The notes below the pieces were generated by a model. The model was given only the letters and a program-made list of their open reading frames with translations, searched no databases and was not told where the DNA came from. Positions 1 to 8,927 of a DNA stretch of 64,000 nucleotides are shown piece after piece; the stretch's first letter is position 1; each line of letters starts with the position of its first letter. The stretch spans positions 558,501 through 622,500 of the forward strand of contig NZ_JAKFGM010000002.1 of NCBI RefSeq assembly GCF_021502585.1, read 5' to 3'. This DNA comes from Sphingomonas cremea (GTDB taxonomy: Bacteria > Pseudomonadota > Alphaproteobacteria > Sphingomonadales > Sphingomonadaceae). Position numbers and translations under genes: made by a program.

Positions 1-1103
1 CCCGCATCGAAGAGCGCAGCGAATTCGTCGCGCTCAACGTCAGCCGCGCCTACATCGACTATCTGCTGCAACAGCGGCTGGTAGCGATCGCGCAAGACAA
101 TGCGACGTTCCACGAACGGCTCGCCGCCGATCTTCGCGAAGGCGTGGCCAAGGGATCGATTTCGGTTGCCGACCAGCAGCAGGCTGAAGAGCGGCTGCAG
201 GCGGCTCGGACCAAGATCACCGAAGCCCAGGAAGATCTGGATACGGCAGCGATCCAGTTTCAGACGCTGACCGGCGTTCCGATCGATAGCGTCGCCATGC
301 CGCCGGACCTGTCGGCCATGATGCCTGCTTCGCTTCCGGAAGCGGAAGAAATGGCGCGCCAGAACAACCCGCGTGTCCAGGAAGCCCTGGCCGATCTCAA
401 CACTTCGCGTGAAGAGATCAAGTCGGCTCAGGCAGAGTTGGGCCCGCGGTTCAACGCTGAGGCTTCGGCCCGCTATGGCGACGACATCGACGGGTTCCAG
501 GGTCGCACCAGCGATCTGACGGCTCGGGTCGTAATGCGTTGGAAAATCTTCGACGGCTTCGCCAATACGGCGAATGTTCGTGAACAGAAGGCGCGCGCCG
601 ATGAAGTGCATGCCCGGCTGTTCCAACGGACTCGCCAGGCCGAGGAAGACACGCGTTCCGCGTGGAGCCGCCTCACCAACCAGAGCCGGCTTGTTACGGA
701 ACTCGAGACTCAAGGCCGCGTCGCGGACGATCTGCTGCTTTCCTATCGTGAGCAGTTCAATGTCGGCCGCCGCTCGCTGCTCGACGTGCTCGACGCCCAG
801 AACACGCGCTACAATGTCCAGGCCCAGGCCGAGACTGCACGCATGTCCAAGCTTTATGCCCAATATCGGGTGTTGGCAGCGTCCAACCGCCTGATTGAGG
901 CGCTTGGCGTGCAGATGCCAGTCGAAGCAGTGGCCAACCAGCGCGCCAAGTTCGACGTCAATCCAATCCCGCCGGAAGACCGGCAGGAAAATAGCTTCCC
1001 TTATCCGGTCATGGGTCCGCCCGTCCCGGATGCAGGGATGGCACCTGCATCGGCGCCTGCCGCGGAGCCCGCTCCGGAGCCGGCACCGACGGGCGGCCAG
1101 TAA
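1..1103 (+). CDS. TolC-family outer membrane efflux/secretion protein (5' end cut by window edge)
   Basis: The reading frame is open from base 3, so the gene starts left of the window; the ATG at 144 is internal. The sequence shows the long amphipathic helices of TolC proteins, with a repeat hinge (LQAARTKITEAQEDLDTA, then NPRVQEALADLNTSREE), and the end of the second repeat at FNVGRRSLLDVLDAQNTRY, a typical TolC signature. The C-terminus is an Ala/Pro-rich tail. TolC proteins form the outer membrane channel of type I secretion. The ABC transporter and adaptor genes follow on the same strand, so this is probably the LapE-like exit duct. The substrate gene is not in view. Confidence 0.9.
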   Translation, partial: RIEERSEFVALNVSRAYIDYLLQQRLVAIAQDNATFHERLAADLREGVAKGSISVADQQQAEERLQAARTKITEAQEDLDTAAIQFQTLTGVPIDSVAMPPDLSAMMPASLPEAEEMARQNNPRVQEALADLNTSREEIKSAQAELGPRFNAEASARYGDDIDGFQGRTSDLTARVVMRWKIFDGFANTANVREQKARADEVHARLFQRTRQAEEDTRSAWSRLTNQSRLVTELETQGRVADDLLLSYREQFNVGRRSLLDVLDAQNTRYNVQAQAETARMSKLYAQYRVLAASNRLIEALGVQMPVEAVANQRAKFDVNPIPPEDRQENSFPYPVMGPPVPDAGMAPASAPAAEPAPEPAPTGGQ

Positions 1104-1122
1104 TCAGGTATGAAGGGGACGG

Positions 1123-3285
1123 GTGTTGAGTATCATGCACTGGCTGGATTCCACGCCGTCGCGTGAAATTGACCCTGTCCTCGACTGCCTGACCTTCCTC
1201 GCGCGCCGCGCAGACAGGCCGTCTTCCCCGGTCTTGCTGCGTGCGGGGTTGGCGCTTTCGGACACGGGCACGCTGCCATTCCACCAGATCGAGCCAGCGC
1301 TCGAGCAGGTCGGGATGCGTGGCGAGCCCGTGTCTCGCCGCCGCCTTGCGGGCTGGCGGCTGCAACAGCTTCCGGCGATCGTCGAGCTCAGCGAAGATCG
1401 GGCGATCGTCCTCCTCGAAATGAAGGCCGGCGATGCGCTGGTCTATGCGCCCGGCACGGCCGAACCGCTCTGGGTTCCGGTATCCGACCTGGAGGCGGCA
1501 TTCACCGGACACGCGATCGCGGTGGAGCCGGACCCGACGCAGGAGCGCGCCGGGGAACGGCCGTGGGACAAGGCACGCCGTACCCATTGGTTCTGGTCCG
1601 AAGTGTGGAAAGTCCGTCGCGAATTCTGGCCGGTCCTGCTCGCAGCGTTGATCGTCAACCTGCTCGCACTGGCGGTGCCGCTGTTCACGATGAACGTCTA
1701 TGACCGCGTTATTCCGAACAAGGCAGTGCCGACGCTGTGGGTCCTGGCAATAGGCGTGCTGCTTGCGCTCGGTTTCGACTTCCTCCTGCGTGTCGCCCGC
1801 GCCCAACTCGTCGACGAGCTCGGCCGGCGGCTCGATGCCAAATATTCGCAGAAGCTGTTCGAGAAAGTGATGAACCTGCCGATGGCAGAGCGCCAGGGCA
1901 GCACCGGCGCATTCGCCAAGCGGATTAGCGAATATGAAGGCGTCCGCGACTTCTTCGCCTCGACCTCGGTTGTGCTGATCGTCGACATCGGCTTCCTGCT
2001 CGTTTTCCTGGTACTGATTGCAATTCTTGCTGGGCCCTTGGTGCTGGTGCCGATCTTCGGCATCGTGACAATGCTCGGAGTTGGAATGGTGCTGCAGCGG
2101 CGAATGGCTGGCGCGGCGGTAGACGCCCAGGCCGACAGCTCGCTTCAGCATTCGGTTCTGGTCGAATCCATCTCCGGTATTGAAACGCTCAAATCAGCAG
2201 GCGCCGAAGGGCAGATGCTCGGCCGCTGGCGTCGTTATGCCGCCATGTCGGCTGCGACCCAGGAAAAGATGCGTCGGCTGACATCGATCGCGGTCAATCT
2301 GGCTTCCATTTGCCAGCAGGCGATCAGTGTCGGGCTGGTGATCGGCGGCTTCTACCTCTTCAACAACGGCGACATCACCATGGGCGCGATCATCGCCATC
2401 GTGATGCTGGCCGGCCGCGCGATGTCGCCGATCGGTCAGTTCGCCTTCCTGATCACGCGCGCACGCCAGTCGATGACGACCCTGGATTCATTGCAGCGGA
2501 TGATGGAGGCGACGGACGAGCGGCAAGCGGCCTCGCGCAGCATCGTGCCGGAAATCCGAGTTGGCCATCTTGAGCTCAAAAATGCCAGCTTCCGATATCC
2601 GGGCGCAAGCGTTGACAGCCTGAGTGGCATCAACCTCAAAATCGAACCCGGCGAGCGAATTGCAATCATCGGCCGGGTAGCATCGGGCAAATCCACCCTT
2701 GGTCGGTTGATCTGCGGACTTTATGCGCCGACCGACGGGGAAATGCTGGTCGATGGGCTCGACAGCCGCCAGTATCACCCGCACCAGTTGCGCAATAGCT
2801 TCCGCTATGTCGGCCAGGATGCAGACCTGTTCTCGGGTACCGTTCGTGATAATCTGATGCTCGGCGCGGCAAAGGCTGACGACCAGCAGTTGATTGACGC
2901 CGTAGTCCGCTCTGGCGCCGATATTTTCCTGTCGCGCGATGCCGCCGGATTCGATCGTCCGGTCGGCGAACGCGGTGCCCTCCTGTCAGGCGGCCAGCGC
3001 TCGCTGCTGGTCCTAGCGCGCGCCCTGGTTTCGCAATCGAAGCTGCTATTCCTGGACGAGCCGACAGGCGCCATGGATACCCAGACCGAGCTTTATTTCA
3101 TCGAGAAATTGAAGACTGCGCTGGGCAAGGATCAAAGCCTGGTGGTCTCCACCCATCGGCACAATATGCTGTCGATCTGCGACCGGCTGATTGTCATCGA
3201 CGCCGGCAAGATCATTGCCGACGGCCCGCGCGACCAAGTGCTTGGTAAATTGGCGGGTGCTGCAAAGCATGAGGGTGCGCAATGA
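1123..3285 (+). CDS. Type I secretion system permease/ATPase, LapB-like
   Basis: ABC exporter of 720 residues with three regions: an N-terminal C39-like domain (about 1-130) without an obvious catalytic Cys, a membrane domain (about 160-430) and an ATPase domain (about 475-715). The Walker A GRVASGKST lies at 517-525, the signature LSGGQR at 621-626, Walker B LLFLDE ends at D645-E646 and the H-loop His is H678. A non-cleaving C39-like domain fits RTX/LapA-type exporters, which recognise a C-terminal secretion signal. The start is GTG at 1123, 3-4 bases after an AAGGGG stretch; ATG at 1135 is the alternative. The gene lies 19 bases after the TolC gene and overlaps the next gene by ATGA. Confidence 0.93.
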   Translation: MLSIMHWLDSTPSREIDPVLDCLTFLARRADRPSSPVLLRAGLALSDTGTLPFHQIEPALEQVGMRGEPVSRRRLAGWRLQQLPAIVELSEDRAIVLLEMKAGDALVYAPGTAEPLWVPVSDLEAAFTGHAIAVEPDPTQERAGERPWDKARRTHWFWSEVWKVRREFWPVLLAALIVNLLALAVPLFTMNVYDRVIPNKAVPTLWVLAIGVLLALGFDFLLRVARAQLVDELGRRLDAKYSQKLFEKVMNLPMAERQGSTGAFAKRISEYEGVRDFFASTSVVLIVDIGFLLVFLVLIAILAGPLVLVPIFGIVTMLGVGMVLQRRMAGAAVDAQADSSLQHSVLVESISGIETLKSAGAEGQMLGRWRRYAAMSAATQEKMRRLTSIAVNLASICQQAISVGLVIGGFYLFNNGDITMGAIIAIVMLAGRAMSPIGQFAFLITRARQSMTTLDSLQRMMEATDERQAASRSIVPEIRVGHLELKNASFRYPGASVDSLSGINLKIEPGERIAIIGRVASGKSTLGRLICGLYAPTDGEMLVDGLDSRQYHPHQLRNSFRYVGQDADLFSGTVRDNLMLGAAKADDQQLIDAVVRSGADIFLSRDAAGFDRPVGERGALLSGGQRSLLVLARALVSQSKLLFLDEPTGAMDTQTELYFIEKLKTALGKDQSLVVSTHRHNMLSICDRLIVIDAGKIIADGPRDQVLGKLAGAAKHEGAQ

Positions 3286-4286
3286 TCGCCCTACCTCGTC
3301 TTTCGCTTCCGGTTCGCCGCCAACTGTCGTTCGCTGCGACAGCGCTGCTGGGCGTCGTGGTCGGTGGAACGACCCTGCGCATCGATCCGACCGAGGCGTC
3401 GACGGCATCGGTCATGATCGCCCCGGCAATCGCGGCGTCGCTAATTTCCGCGACGTCGGGCGAACATCTTATCGAGAATCGTGCGATCGGAATGGACGCG
3501 AAGCTGATCAACGCAGCGATGCCCTTCAGCAGCTCGCCGGTAATGGCTGCGCGACCTTTCGACCTGTCGGATTCCGACCCGCTCGATCGCCGCCGGGCGC
3601 TGCTGTGCCTGACCCAAGCCGTCTATTATGAAGCGGGGTTTGAACCGCTCGAAGGACGAAGGGCAGTTGCGCAGGTCGTCCTCAACCGGATGCGCCATCC
3701 GGCCTTCCCCAAATCCGTCTGCGGTGTCGTGTATCAGGGAGCGCGCGACCCGGTTTGCCAGTTCAGCTTCGTTTGCGACGGATCGCTATATCGCCGCCCG
3801 GTGCCCGGTGCCTGGAAGGAAGCGGAGCTCGTTGCCCGGGCCGCTCTTGATGGGTTCGTCGAACGGGCGGTTGGAGCGGCGACCCATTATCACGCCGACT
3901 ATGTCGCACCCTATTGGGCGCCTCGGCTTGCGAAAATTTCTCAGATCGGCGCGCATATATTCTACCGCTGGCCCGGCGCCTGGGGCTCAACCGCTGCCTT
4001 CACCGGCCGCTACATCGGCGAGCCGAACGACCCGATGGCGCTACGGCCTCCGCTTCGCCAGGCGATCTTGACCGACGGAAGCGTCGTTCCGGTCGAAGAT
4101 CCGGCATTGGCTGGCCCGCCAATCGCGCGCGCGCCGAACGATGTAGGCGGCCTGTTGGACACGTCGAAAGGCTGGACGCTCAACATCCCGATGCCGTCGG
4201 AAAGTAATTCGGCAAGCAAGTCGATCTCCGACACCCAGGTCAAGCCGCACGAGCCGGCTGCGCCAGTTACGCTGGCTGCTCGATAG
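3282..4286 (+). CDS. SleB-type cell wall hydrolase embedded in a type I secretion operon
   Basis: Protein of 334 residues with a hydrophobic N-terminal segment and the Hydrolase_2/SleB core at about 105-230: LTQAVYYEAGFEPLEGRR with the probable catalytic Glu near 117, then VVLNRMRHPAFPKSVCGVVY and CQFSFVCDG. The family cleaves peptidoglycan, mostly as lytic transglycosylase or amidase-like enzymes. Its ATG overlaps the stop of the transporter gene (ATGA), so translation is probably coupled, and the adaptor gene follows 19 bases later. The position suggests local wall remodelling for assembly of the secretion channel or passage of a large adhesin; that role is inference. The C-terminal 100 residues are low-complexity and not recognised. 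Confidence 0.85.
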   Translation: MIALPRLSLPVRRQLSFAATALLGVVVGGTTLRIDPTEASTASVMIAPAIAASLISATSGEHLIENRAIGMDAKLINAAMPFSSSPVMAARPFDLSDSDPLDRRRALLCLTQAVYYEAGFEPLEGRRAVAQVVLNRMRHPAFPKSVCGVVYQGARDPVCQFSFVCDGSLYRRPVPGAWKEAELVARAALDGFVERAVGAATHYHADYVAPYWAPRLAKISQIGAHIFYRWPGAWGSTAAFTGRYIGEPNDPMALRPPLRQAILTDGSVVPVEDPALAGPPIARAPNDVGGLLDTSKGWTLNIPMPSESNSASKSISDTQVKPHEPAAPVTLAAR

Positions 4287-4305
4287 CGAACGGACAGGCT
4301 TCATC

Positions 4306-5568
4306 ATGGCAACTCTTCCCTTCATTCCTGCCGCGGCCCAGCGCCGGCGAGAACCCCTTACCGGGGCTCGGCTGGTTATCGTCTCCGTGGCGGTTGGCTT
4401 CGCGCTGTTCCTGCTCTGGGCGATGTTGGCGCAGGTCGATGAAGTGACCAAGGGCCAGGGAAAGGTTATTCCATCGAGCAAAATCCAGGTAATCCAGTCG
4501 TCGGTCCCGGCAACAATTGCCGAGCTGCTAGTCCGTTCCGGCCAGCGAGTTTCCAAGGGGCAATTGCTAGCGCGTCTGGACAACCCGGAAAACCGCTCTA
4601 TCCAGGCCGAAACCGAGGCGCTGCAAGAGCGTTCGGCGCGTCTGGAGGCGGAAGGCACCGGCGCAACCACAACGTTGGCCGGCGACGAGGCTACGCTTAG
4701 CGCAGTTCGCCGGCAGGCGCTGTCGAGCCGCGTTGCGGCGCTCGGATCGTCGGCGGAACAACGCCGACGGGAAGCGGCAGAAGCTAACGCGACCATATCC
4801 AGCCTGCAGAACAGCCTCGTGATCGCCCAAAAACAGGTAGAGATGCTCGAACCACTCGCGGCGAAGAACATTGTGCCGCAAACCGACCTTATGAGTGCGC
4901 GGCGCGAAGTGATCGATCTCCAGGGCCGAATTGCTGCCGCGCGCGAGCAAGCGAGCCGAGCGAACGCCGCCGTGCAAGAGGCATTGAGCCAAGCCAATGA
5001 GGCCCGCTTTACCTTCCGCCAGGAAGCGCTCAACGAGCGAAGCCAGGTCAATCAGAAGATAGCCGTCAACGAGCAATCGTTGCGTGGCGCCGGGGGACAG
5101 CCCGGGCGCATGGAATTGCGCTCGCCGGTCGACGGTGTCGTCAACGACGTCCAAGTGACCACCATCGGTGGCTTCGTCCAGGCGGGCGAAAAGGTAATGG
5201 AAGTGGTCCCGATGGGCGACAAGTTGCTGGTCGAGACTCGCGTCAAGCCCAGCGACATTGCGTTCATCAAGGTCGGCGACAAAGCATTGGTCAAAGTCAC
5301 GGCTTATGACTTCTCGACCTATGGAGGACTGGACGGCAAGGTTGTCCAGGTGTCGGCCGATAGCATCTATGACGAGGTCGAGCGCCAAGCTTACTTCATC
5401 GTCATCGTCGAAACGGAGAAGTCGTACCTGATGGCGGCCGGCCGGCGATTGCCGATCACCCCGGGCATGATGACTGACACGCAGATCATCACTGGTCGCA
5501 AGAGCATTCTTACCTATTTGCTGAAGCCGGTTCTCAAGGCGCGTAGCGACGCGCTTCGTGAGCGCTAA
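4306..5568 (+). CDS. HlyD-family type I secretion periplasmic adaptor, LapC-like
   Basis: Membrane fusion protein of 420 residues. There is a single membrane span near 20-45, a lipoyl/biotinyl-like half-motif around ATIAELLVRSGQRVSKGQLL, a long coiled coil (about 100-255), the second half-motif at LRSPVDGVVNDVQVTTIG, and a C-terminal beta-barrel region ending in a typical ITPGMMTDTQIITGRKSILTYLLKP. It should link the inner membrane ABC transporter to the TolC channel. It is the last gene of the secretion operon; its TAA stop is immediately followed, with no base between, by the stop of the convergent protease gene. Confidence 0.93.
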   Translation: MATLPFIPAAAQRRREPLTGARLVIVSVAVGFALFLLWAMLAQVDEVTKGQGKVIPSSKIQVIQSSVPATIAELLVRSGQRVSKGQLLARLDNPENRSIQAETEALQERSARLEAEGTGATTTLAGDEATLSAVRRQALSSRVAALGSSAEQRRREAAEANATISSLQNSLVIAQKQVEMLEPLAAKNIVPQTDLMSARREVIDLQGRIAAAREQASRANAAVQEALSQANEARFTFRQEALNERSQVNQKIAVNEQSLRGAGGQPGRMELRSPVDGVVNDVQVTTIGGFVQAGEKVMEVVPMGDKLLVETRVKPSDIAFIKVGDKALVKVTAYDFSTYGGLDGKVVQVSADSIYDEVERQAYFIVIVETEKSYLMAAGRRLPITPGMMTDTQIITGRKSILTYLLKPVLKARSDALRER

Positions 5569-6510
5569 TTAGAGGTTGATCGTCGCCGGAACGAGGCTGG
5601 CCGTTTCCTGCACCACCTCCGGCAATTCATCTTCGCCTGACGACGGCTCGAACCGGGCCTCGGCAAGCACTACAGGAGCGCGCAGGCTGTTGCTTGCGTA
5701 GGTCACCGGCGCCAGCTCGCGGCGGTAGCCGTGAGTGTAGGCATGTCCAGCCGTAAACGTCAGCACCGGCTTATAGTCCTGGACGTCGCTGGAATCGACG
5801 ATGTGGTCCGTACCATTGTCGAGTACCAGGAAGCGCCCCGCGGCCCGAACGACCAGCACAGCATGATCGGCCCGACGTGAAAGGTCCTTCAGCACGACCA
5901 GGTAGAGATCCTTGTCGGGGACGCCGGCGGCGCGAAGCATGGCTCGCTTTGCCAGCGCGAAATCCTCACAGTCGCCGCGACCGCGGGCAAGCGTTTCGGA
6001 GGCAGGCATCCAGCGATCGGCGACGCCGAACTGCACGCGGTCGTCAACGAAGCGGACTCGCGCGTTGACGTAGCCATTCACCGCCTCGAGCTTGGCAATA
6101 ATGCCGTCGCCACGAAGCGCTGCAGCAAAGCCACCAGCAGCGCCACCCACGCCCGCTCCTGACACCCGGTTCCAGCGCGCATCGAGCGGGCTTCGGCCGA
6201 TCGACAGCGCGACGCTGTTGAATATGTCAGGGCGGTCGTTCGAAACTGGCTGGCGAACAATATTCGCGATGGCCGGGCGGAAATAGGTTCCCCGGCTCAT
6301 CGGTGCCACCACCGAAGTGTAAGCAGGTAGGCCTCCCTGCTGCGACGTGATGGCGGCAAGTGCGCTTGGCGCTCCACCAAGGATCGCCTCGGTCTTCGTC
6401 ATCGACCTGTATGGGGAATTGGCCACCTGTGCCTGCGCGGGCGCGGCGAGCGAGACCATGGCCAGGCCGGGAAGTAGCGAGAGCGCAAAGCGGGCGGCGT
6501 TGTTCTTCAT
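5569..6510 (-). CDS. Transglutaminase-like cysteine protease, BTLCP/LapG type
   Basis: Periplasmic protein of 313 residues with a signal peptide ending near APAQAQ. The Cys-His-Asp triad of the family is visible: C181 in RGDCEDFA, H216 in RRADHAVLV and D231 in FLVLDNG. In Pseudomonas, LapG cleaves the N-terminal retention module of LapA and releases the adhesin from the surface, controlled by LapD and cyclic di-GMP. Here the gene converges on a LapB/LapC-like operon, which supports the same function. No LapD-like GGDEF/EAL inner membrane receptor is in the window. Start is ATG with a weak AGCGGGG ribosome site. Confidence 0.85.
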   Translation of the reverse strand: MKNNAARFALSLLPGLAMVSLAAPAQAQVANSPYRSMTKTEAILGGAPSALAAITSQQGGLPAYTSVVAPMSRGTYFRPAIANIVRQPVSNDRPDIFNSVALSIGRSPLDARWNRVSGAGVGGAAGGFAAALRGDGIIAKLEAVNGYVNARVRFVDDRVQFGVADRWMPASETLARGRGDCEDFALAKRAMLRAAGVPDKDLYLVVLKDLSRRADHAVLVVRAAGRFLVLDNGTDHIVDSSDVQDYKPVLTFTAGHAYTHGYRRELAPVTYASNSLRAPVVLAEARFEPSSGEDELPEVVQETASLVPATINL

Positions 6511-6566
6511 TGCCCCGCTTTTCGCAGGACAAGGGAAAAACTGCCTTAAATCACAAGGTTAACAGA

Positions 6567-7349
6567 TCAGTAAGGTTGTCCGGAGAGAAAGGATTCAATC
6601 GCGTTATTAAATGCTTCCGGCTGCTCCGCATTGGCGAGATGGCCGGCGCGGGCAATCCGCTCCATGCGTGAACCCGTAATCAGATTCCGCAATTCCTCTG
6701 ACAGCGCGGGAGGCGTGATCCCGTCCTCTTCGCCGACCAGAATGAGCGTTGGAACGTCGATCGTGCGCGCCCGGTCACGCTGGTCGGCCAACCAAACCGC
6801 CGCCGCACCGATACGATAGGCGACAGGGTCAATTTGGGCCATCGCGTCGATCACTTGATTTCGCAGCTGTAACGTTGCCACTGATCCAAGCAGCGCACCG
6901 CTGCGCGCCTCGGCGAGTTCGCGCATCGTCATCGATTGGCTGGCCGCCACCGAACGGTCGTGGATTGCTTGGCCGTCGGGATGAACTGCAAAGCTGTCGG
7001 CAATGATTAGCGATGCGCAACGGTCGGGCGCAGCGGCATAAAGCGCGATTGCCATGACGCCACCTAGTGACAGGCCGCAAATATGCGCGCGGAGGATTCC
7101 GAGTGCGTCCATCCCCGCCAGGATGAATGCAGCATAATCGTCCCGCGTCGCATTCGCGACTATTTCGCTTTCGCCATATCCGGGATAGTCGAACGCGATT
7201 GCGCGTCGGGACCTACCGAAATGGGCGAGCTGCGGCGCCCAGACGCTTTTATCCGAACCTACCCCGTGCAGGAACAGGATCGGCAGGGCGTCGCCATTAC
7301 CTGCTTCGTCAAATCCGATGCGCCCCCGCGCTGTCCCAATGCTTGCCAT
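6567..7349 (-). CDS. Alpha/beta hydrolase (enol-lactonase-like fold)
   Basis: About 260 residues with a standard alpha/beta hydrolase layout: oxyanion-region LFLHGVGSDKSVW, nucleophile elbow CGLSLGGVMA, acid in LVGEEDGITPP and the catalytic His in IARAGHLANAEQPE. It resembles the 3-oxoadipate enol-lactonase/BioH-like group but the substrate cannot be read from sequence. The start at ATG 7349 gives the family-like N-terminus ASIGTARGRIGFDEAG; an in-frame extension to 7436 would overlap the divergent gene's leader. No strong Shine-Dalgarno is seen. It is divergent from the [2Fe-2S] gene, with about 67 bases shared as promoter space. Confidence 0.8.
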   Translation of the reverse strand: MASIGTARGRIGFDEAGNGDALPILFLHGVGSDKSVWAPQLAHFGRSRRAIAFDYPGYGESEIVANATRDDYAAFILAGMDALGILRAHICGLSLGGVMAIALYAAAPDRCASLIIADSFAVHPDGQAIHDRSVAASQSMTMRELAEARSGALLGSVATLQLRNQVIDAMAQIDPVAYRIGAAAVWLADQRDRARTIDVPTLILVGEEDGITPPALSEELRNLITGSRMERIARAGHLANAEQPEAFNNAIESFLSGQPY

Positions 7350-7416
7350 GAAGGTCATCATGGCTGTGCAGTTCGACTTTGCAAGTCGCGGCCTCCATCC
7401 TAGGCTCCTCACCGAT

Positions 7417-7956
7417 ATGACCAGCATGACCGTCAACGGCGAAGCGATTCACTACCGGCTCGATCCGGAAACACCGCTTCTGTTTGCGCTTCGCGACGCC
7501 TCAAACCTGACGGGGGCCAAGCATGGCTGTTACAGCGGCGATTGCGGCAGTTGCACCGTGATCGTCGACGGACGCGCGGCCCTGTCCTGTCAGTTGACGA
7601 TTGCGGCGGCCGAAGGCGCGGACATCACAACAATTGAAGGGCTTTCAGCCGACCGCGCTCATCCATTGCAGCAGGCCTGGGCCGCGGAGCAAGTCAGCCA
7701 ATGCGGACGCTGCGATCCTGGCTTCATCATGGCGCTGGCGGCTTTGATGCGGGCAACGCCAAATCCAACGCCGGAACAATTGTCGAGCCTGCCCAATATC
7801 TGTCGCTGCGGTGCCACTCCGCGCATTCTCAAGGCCATTGCAAGGGCAGCTCAGATCGCTGCCCCAGTGAATGCCGCCGATGGGGTTAAGCCATCGGCCG
7901 AGCCCGTCGATGAACGGCTCAATTCATCACGGTTCAGCAACGGCTCATCCACCTAA
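7417..7956 (+). CDS. Xanthine-dehydrogenase-family [2Fe-2S] small subunit, orphan
   Basis: Protein of 179 residues with both iron-sulfur fingerprints of the molybdenum hydroxylase small subunit. The plant-ferredoxin-type cluster is C38-x4-C43-x2-C46-x11-C58; the helical cluster is C96-x2-C99 and C129-x-C131. The usual GFCTPG is CGRCDPG here and the residues after CRC are GATPRI. It is closest to isoquinoline 1-oxidoreductase alpha (IorA-like) and CO dehydrogenase small subunits. These normally work with a molybdopterin-binding large subunit encoded next door, but no such gene is in the window. The C-terminal 40 residues are low-complexity. Start chosen at ATG 7417; ATG 7426 is possible. Confidence 0.85.
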   Translation: MTSMTVNGEAIHYRLDPETPLLFALRDASNLTGAKHGCYSGDCGSCTVIVDGRAALSCQLTIAAAEGADITTIEGLSADRAHPLQQAWAAEQVSQCGRCDPGFIMALAALMRATPNPTPEQLSSLPNICRCGATPRILKAIARAAQIAAPVNAADGVKPSAEPVDERLNSSRFSNGSST

Positions 7957-8004
7957 GCGCAATCGCAACCTAGCGACTCATGAAGTCTAAGCTGGAGTTT
8001 TGTG

Positions 8005-8820
8005 ATGCGTAGATATTTGATCCCATTGCTGGTGGCGGGCGCCCTTGTGCCAGCCACGACTTGGGCCCAGGACAGCGGCCATCGAGGCCCTCGAGCGGAA
8101 GGGGACCGCAGCAAGGACAGCGGCGCCCGGAGCGACCGTTCATCCAATGATCGCCCGCAGCGTGCCGAACGCTCCGGTGCCGATAGGCCCGGGCGCTCGG
8201 TTCAAGCCGAGCCGCCAGCCGGAATCAAAAACAATGAGCCGGGCGCGCACTCCAGGGGCGCCGATCAGCCCGTCCGAATCAGACGCAACGAACACCCCGC
8301 CCAGATCAATCGGGTGGTACGCCCAATTCGGATCCGCCCAGGCGAGACCAGTGTACCTACTACACCGGTACAGCACGTGGATAACGTCCCACCCACTGGC
8401 AATAATGTCGGTGATGGCCTGCACGTTGTGGGCCGCGATGACGAACTTAAGCCCGACACCTATCGCCACGGAGATAGCGGATGGTCAGGTAACCGCGACG
8501 GTGACAGCAACCATCATTGGTCAGGCGATTGGCGACACGACCACCGCTATGACTGGCAAAATCATCGCAAACATCATCGATCGCTCTTTCGGCTTGGCCG
8601 CTATTATGATCCTTATGGCTGGGGCTACCGCCGTTTCTCGATCGGTTTCGACCTTTGGCCAAGCTATTACGGTTCAAGCTTCTGGTTGAACGATCCTTGG
8701 ATGTATCGACTCCCACCGGCTTATGGGCCCTATCGCTGGGTGCGCTATTATAATGACGCATTGCTGGTGAATATCTACACCGGGCAGGTCGTCGACGTGA
8801 TCTACAGCTTCTTCTGGTAG
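8005..8820 (+). CDS. RcnB-family periplasmic protein with Arg-rich disordered N-terminus
   Basis: Secreted protein of 271 residues with a signal peptide (cleavage near TTWAQ), a disordered middle rich in Arg, Asp, Gly and Pro (about 25-165), a His/Asp/Trp-rich stretch (HHWSGDWRHDHRYDW), and a C-terminal domain ending DALLVNIYTGQVVDVIYSFFW-like, the hallmark of RcnB proteins. E. coli RcnB is a periplasmic protein affecting nickel/cobalt homeostasis; most alphaproteobacterial members have unknown roles. ATG 8005 sits 7 bases after GGAG at 7994-7997 and is preferred over the GTG just before it. Confidence 0.75.
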   Translation: MRRYLIPLLVAGALVPATTWAQDSGHRGPRAEGDRSKDSGARSDRSSNDRPQRAERSGADRPGRSVQAEPPAGIKNNEPGAHSRGADQPVRIRRNEHPAQINRVVRPIRIRPGETSVPTTPVQHVDNVPPTGNNVGDGLHVVGRDDELKPDTYRHGDSGWSGNRDGDSNHHWSGDWRHDHRYDWQNHRKHHRSLFRLGRYYDPYGWGYRRFSIGFDLWPSYYGSSFWLNDPWMYRLPPAYGPYRWVRYYNDALLVNIYTGQVVDVIYSFFW

Positions 8821-8927
8821 ACACAGCTTAACTGTTGGTCGAAGGGGCGTTGCGGGCAGTCGCGATGCCCTTTCTGCGTGGACGGTACCGGGAGCGCGCG
8901 TCCAGCGCGACGACGAAGGGGTAAGTG

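Noticed and set aside
1009-2151. Long minus-strand open frame (380 codons) opposite the ABC transporter
   Set aside because: Shadow frame of a GC-rich gene; product is Arg/His-rich without any domain and overlaps two well-supported genes.
6546-6562. Possible full CtrA site (TTAA pair) upstream of the LapG-like gene
   Set aside because: The two TTAA elements are nine bases apart, not seven.
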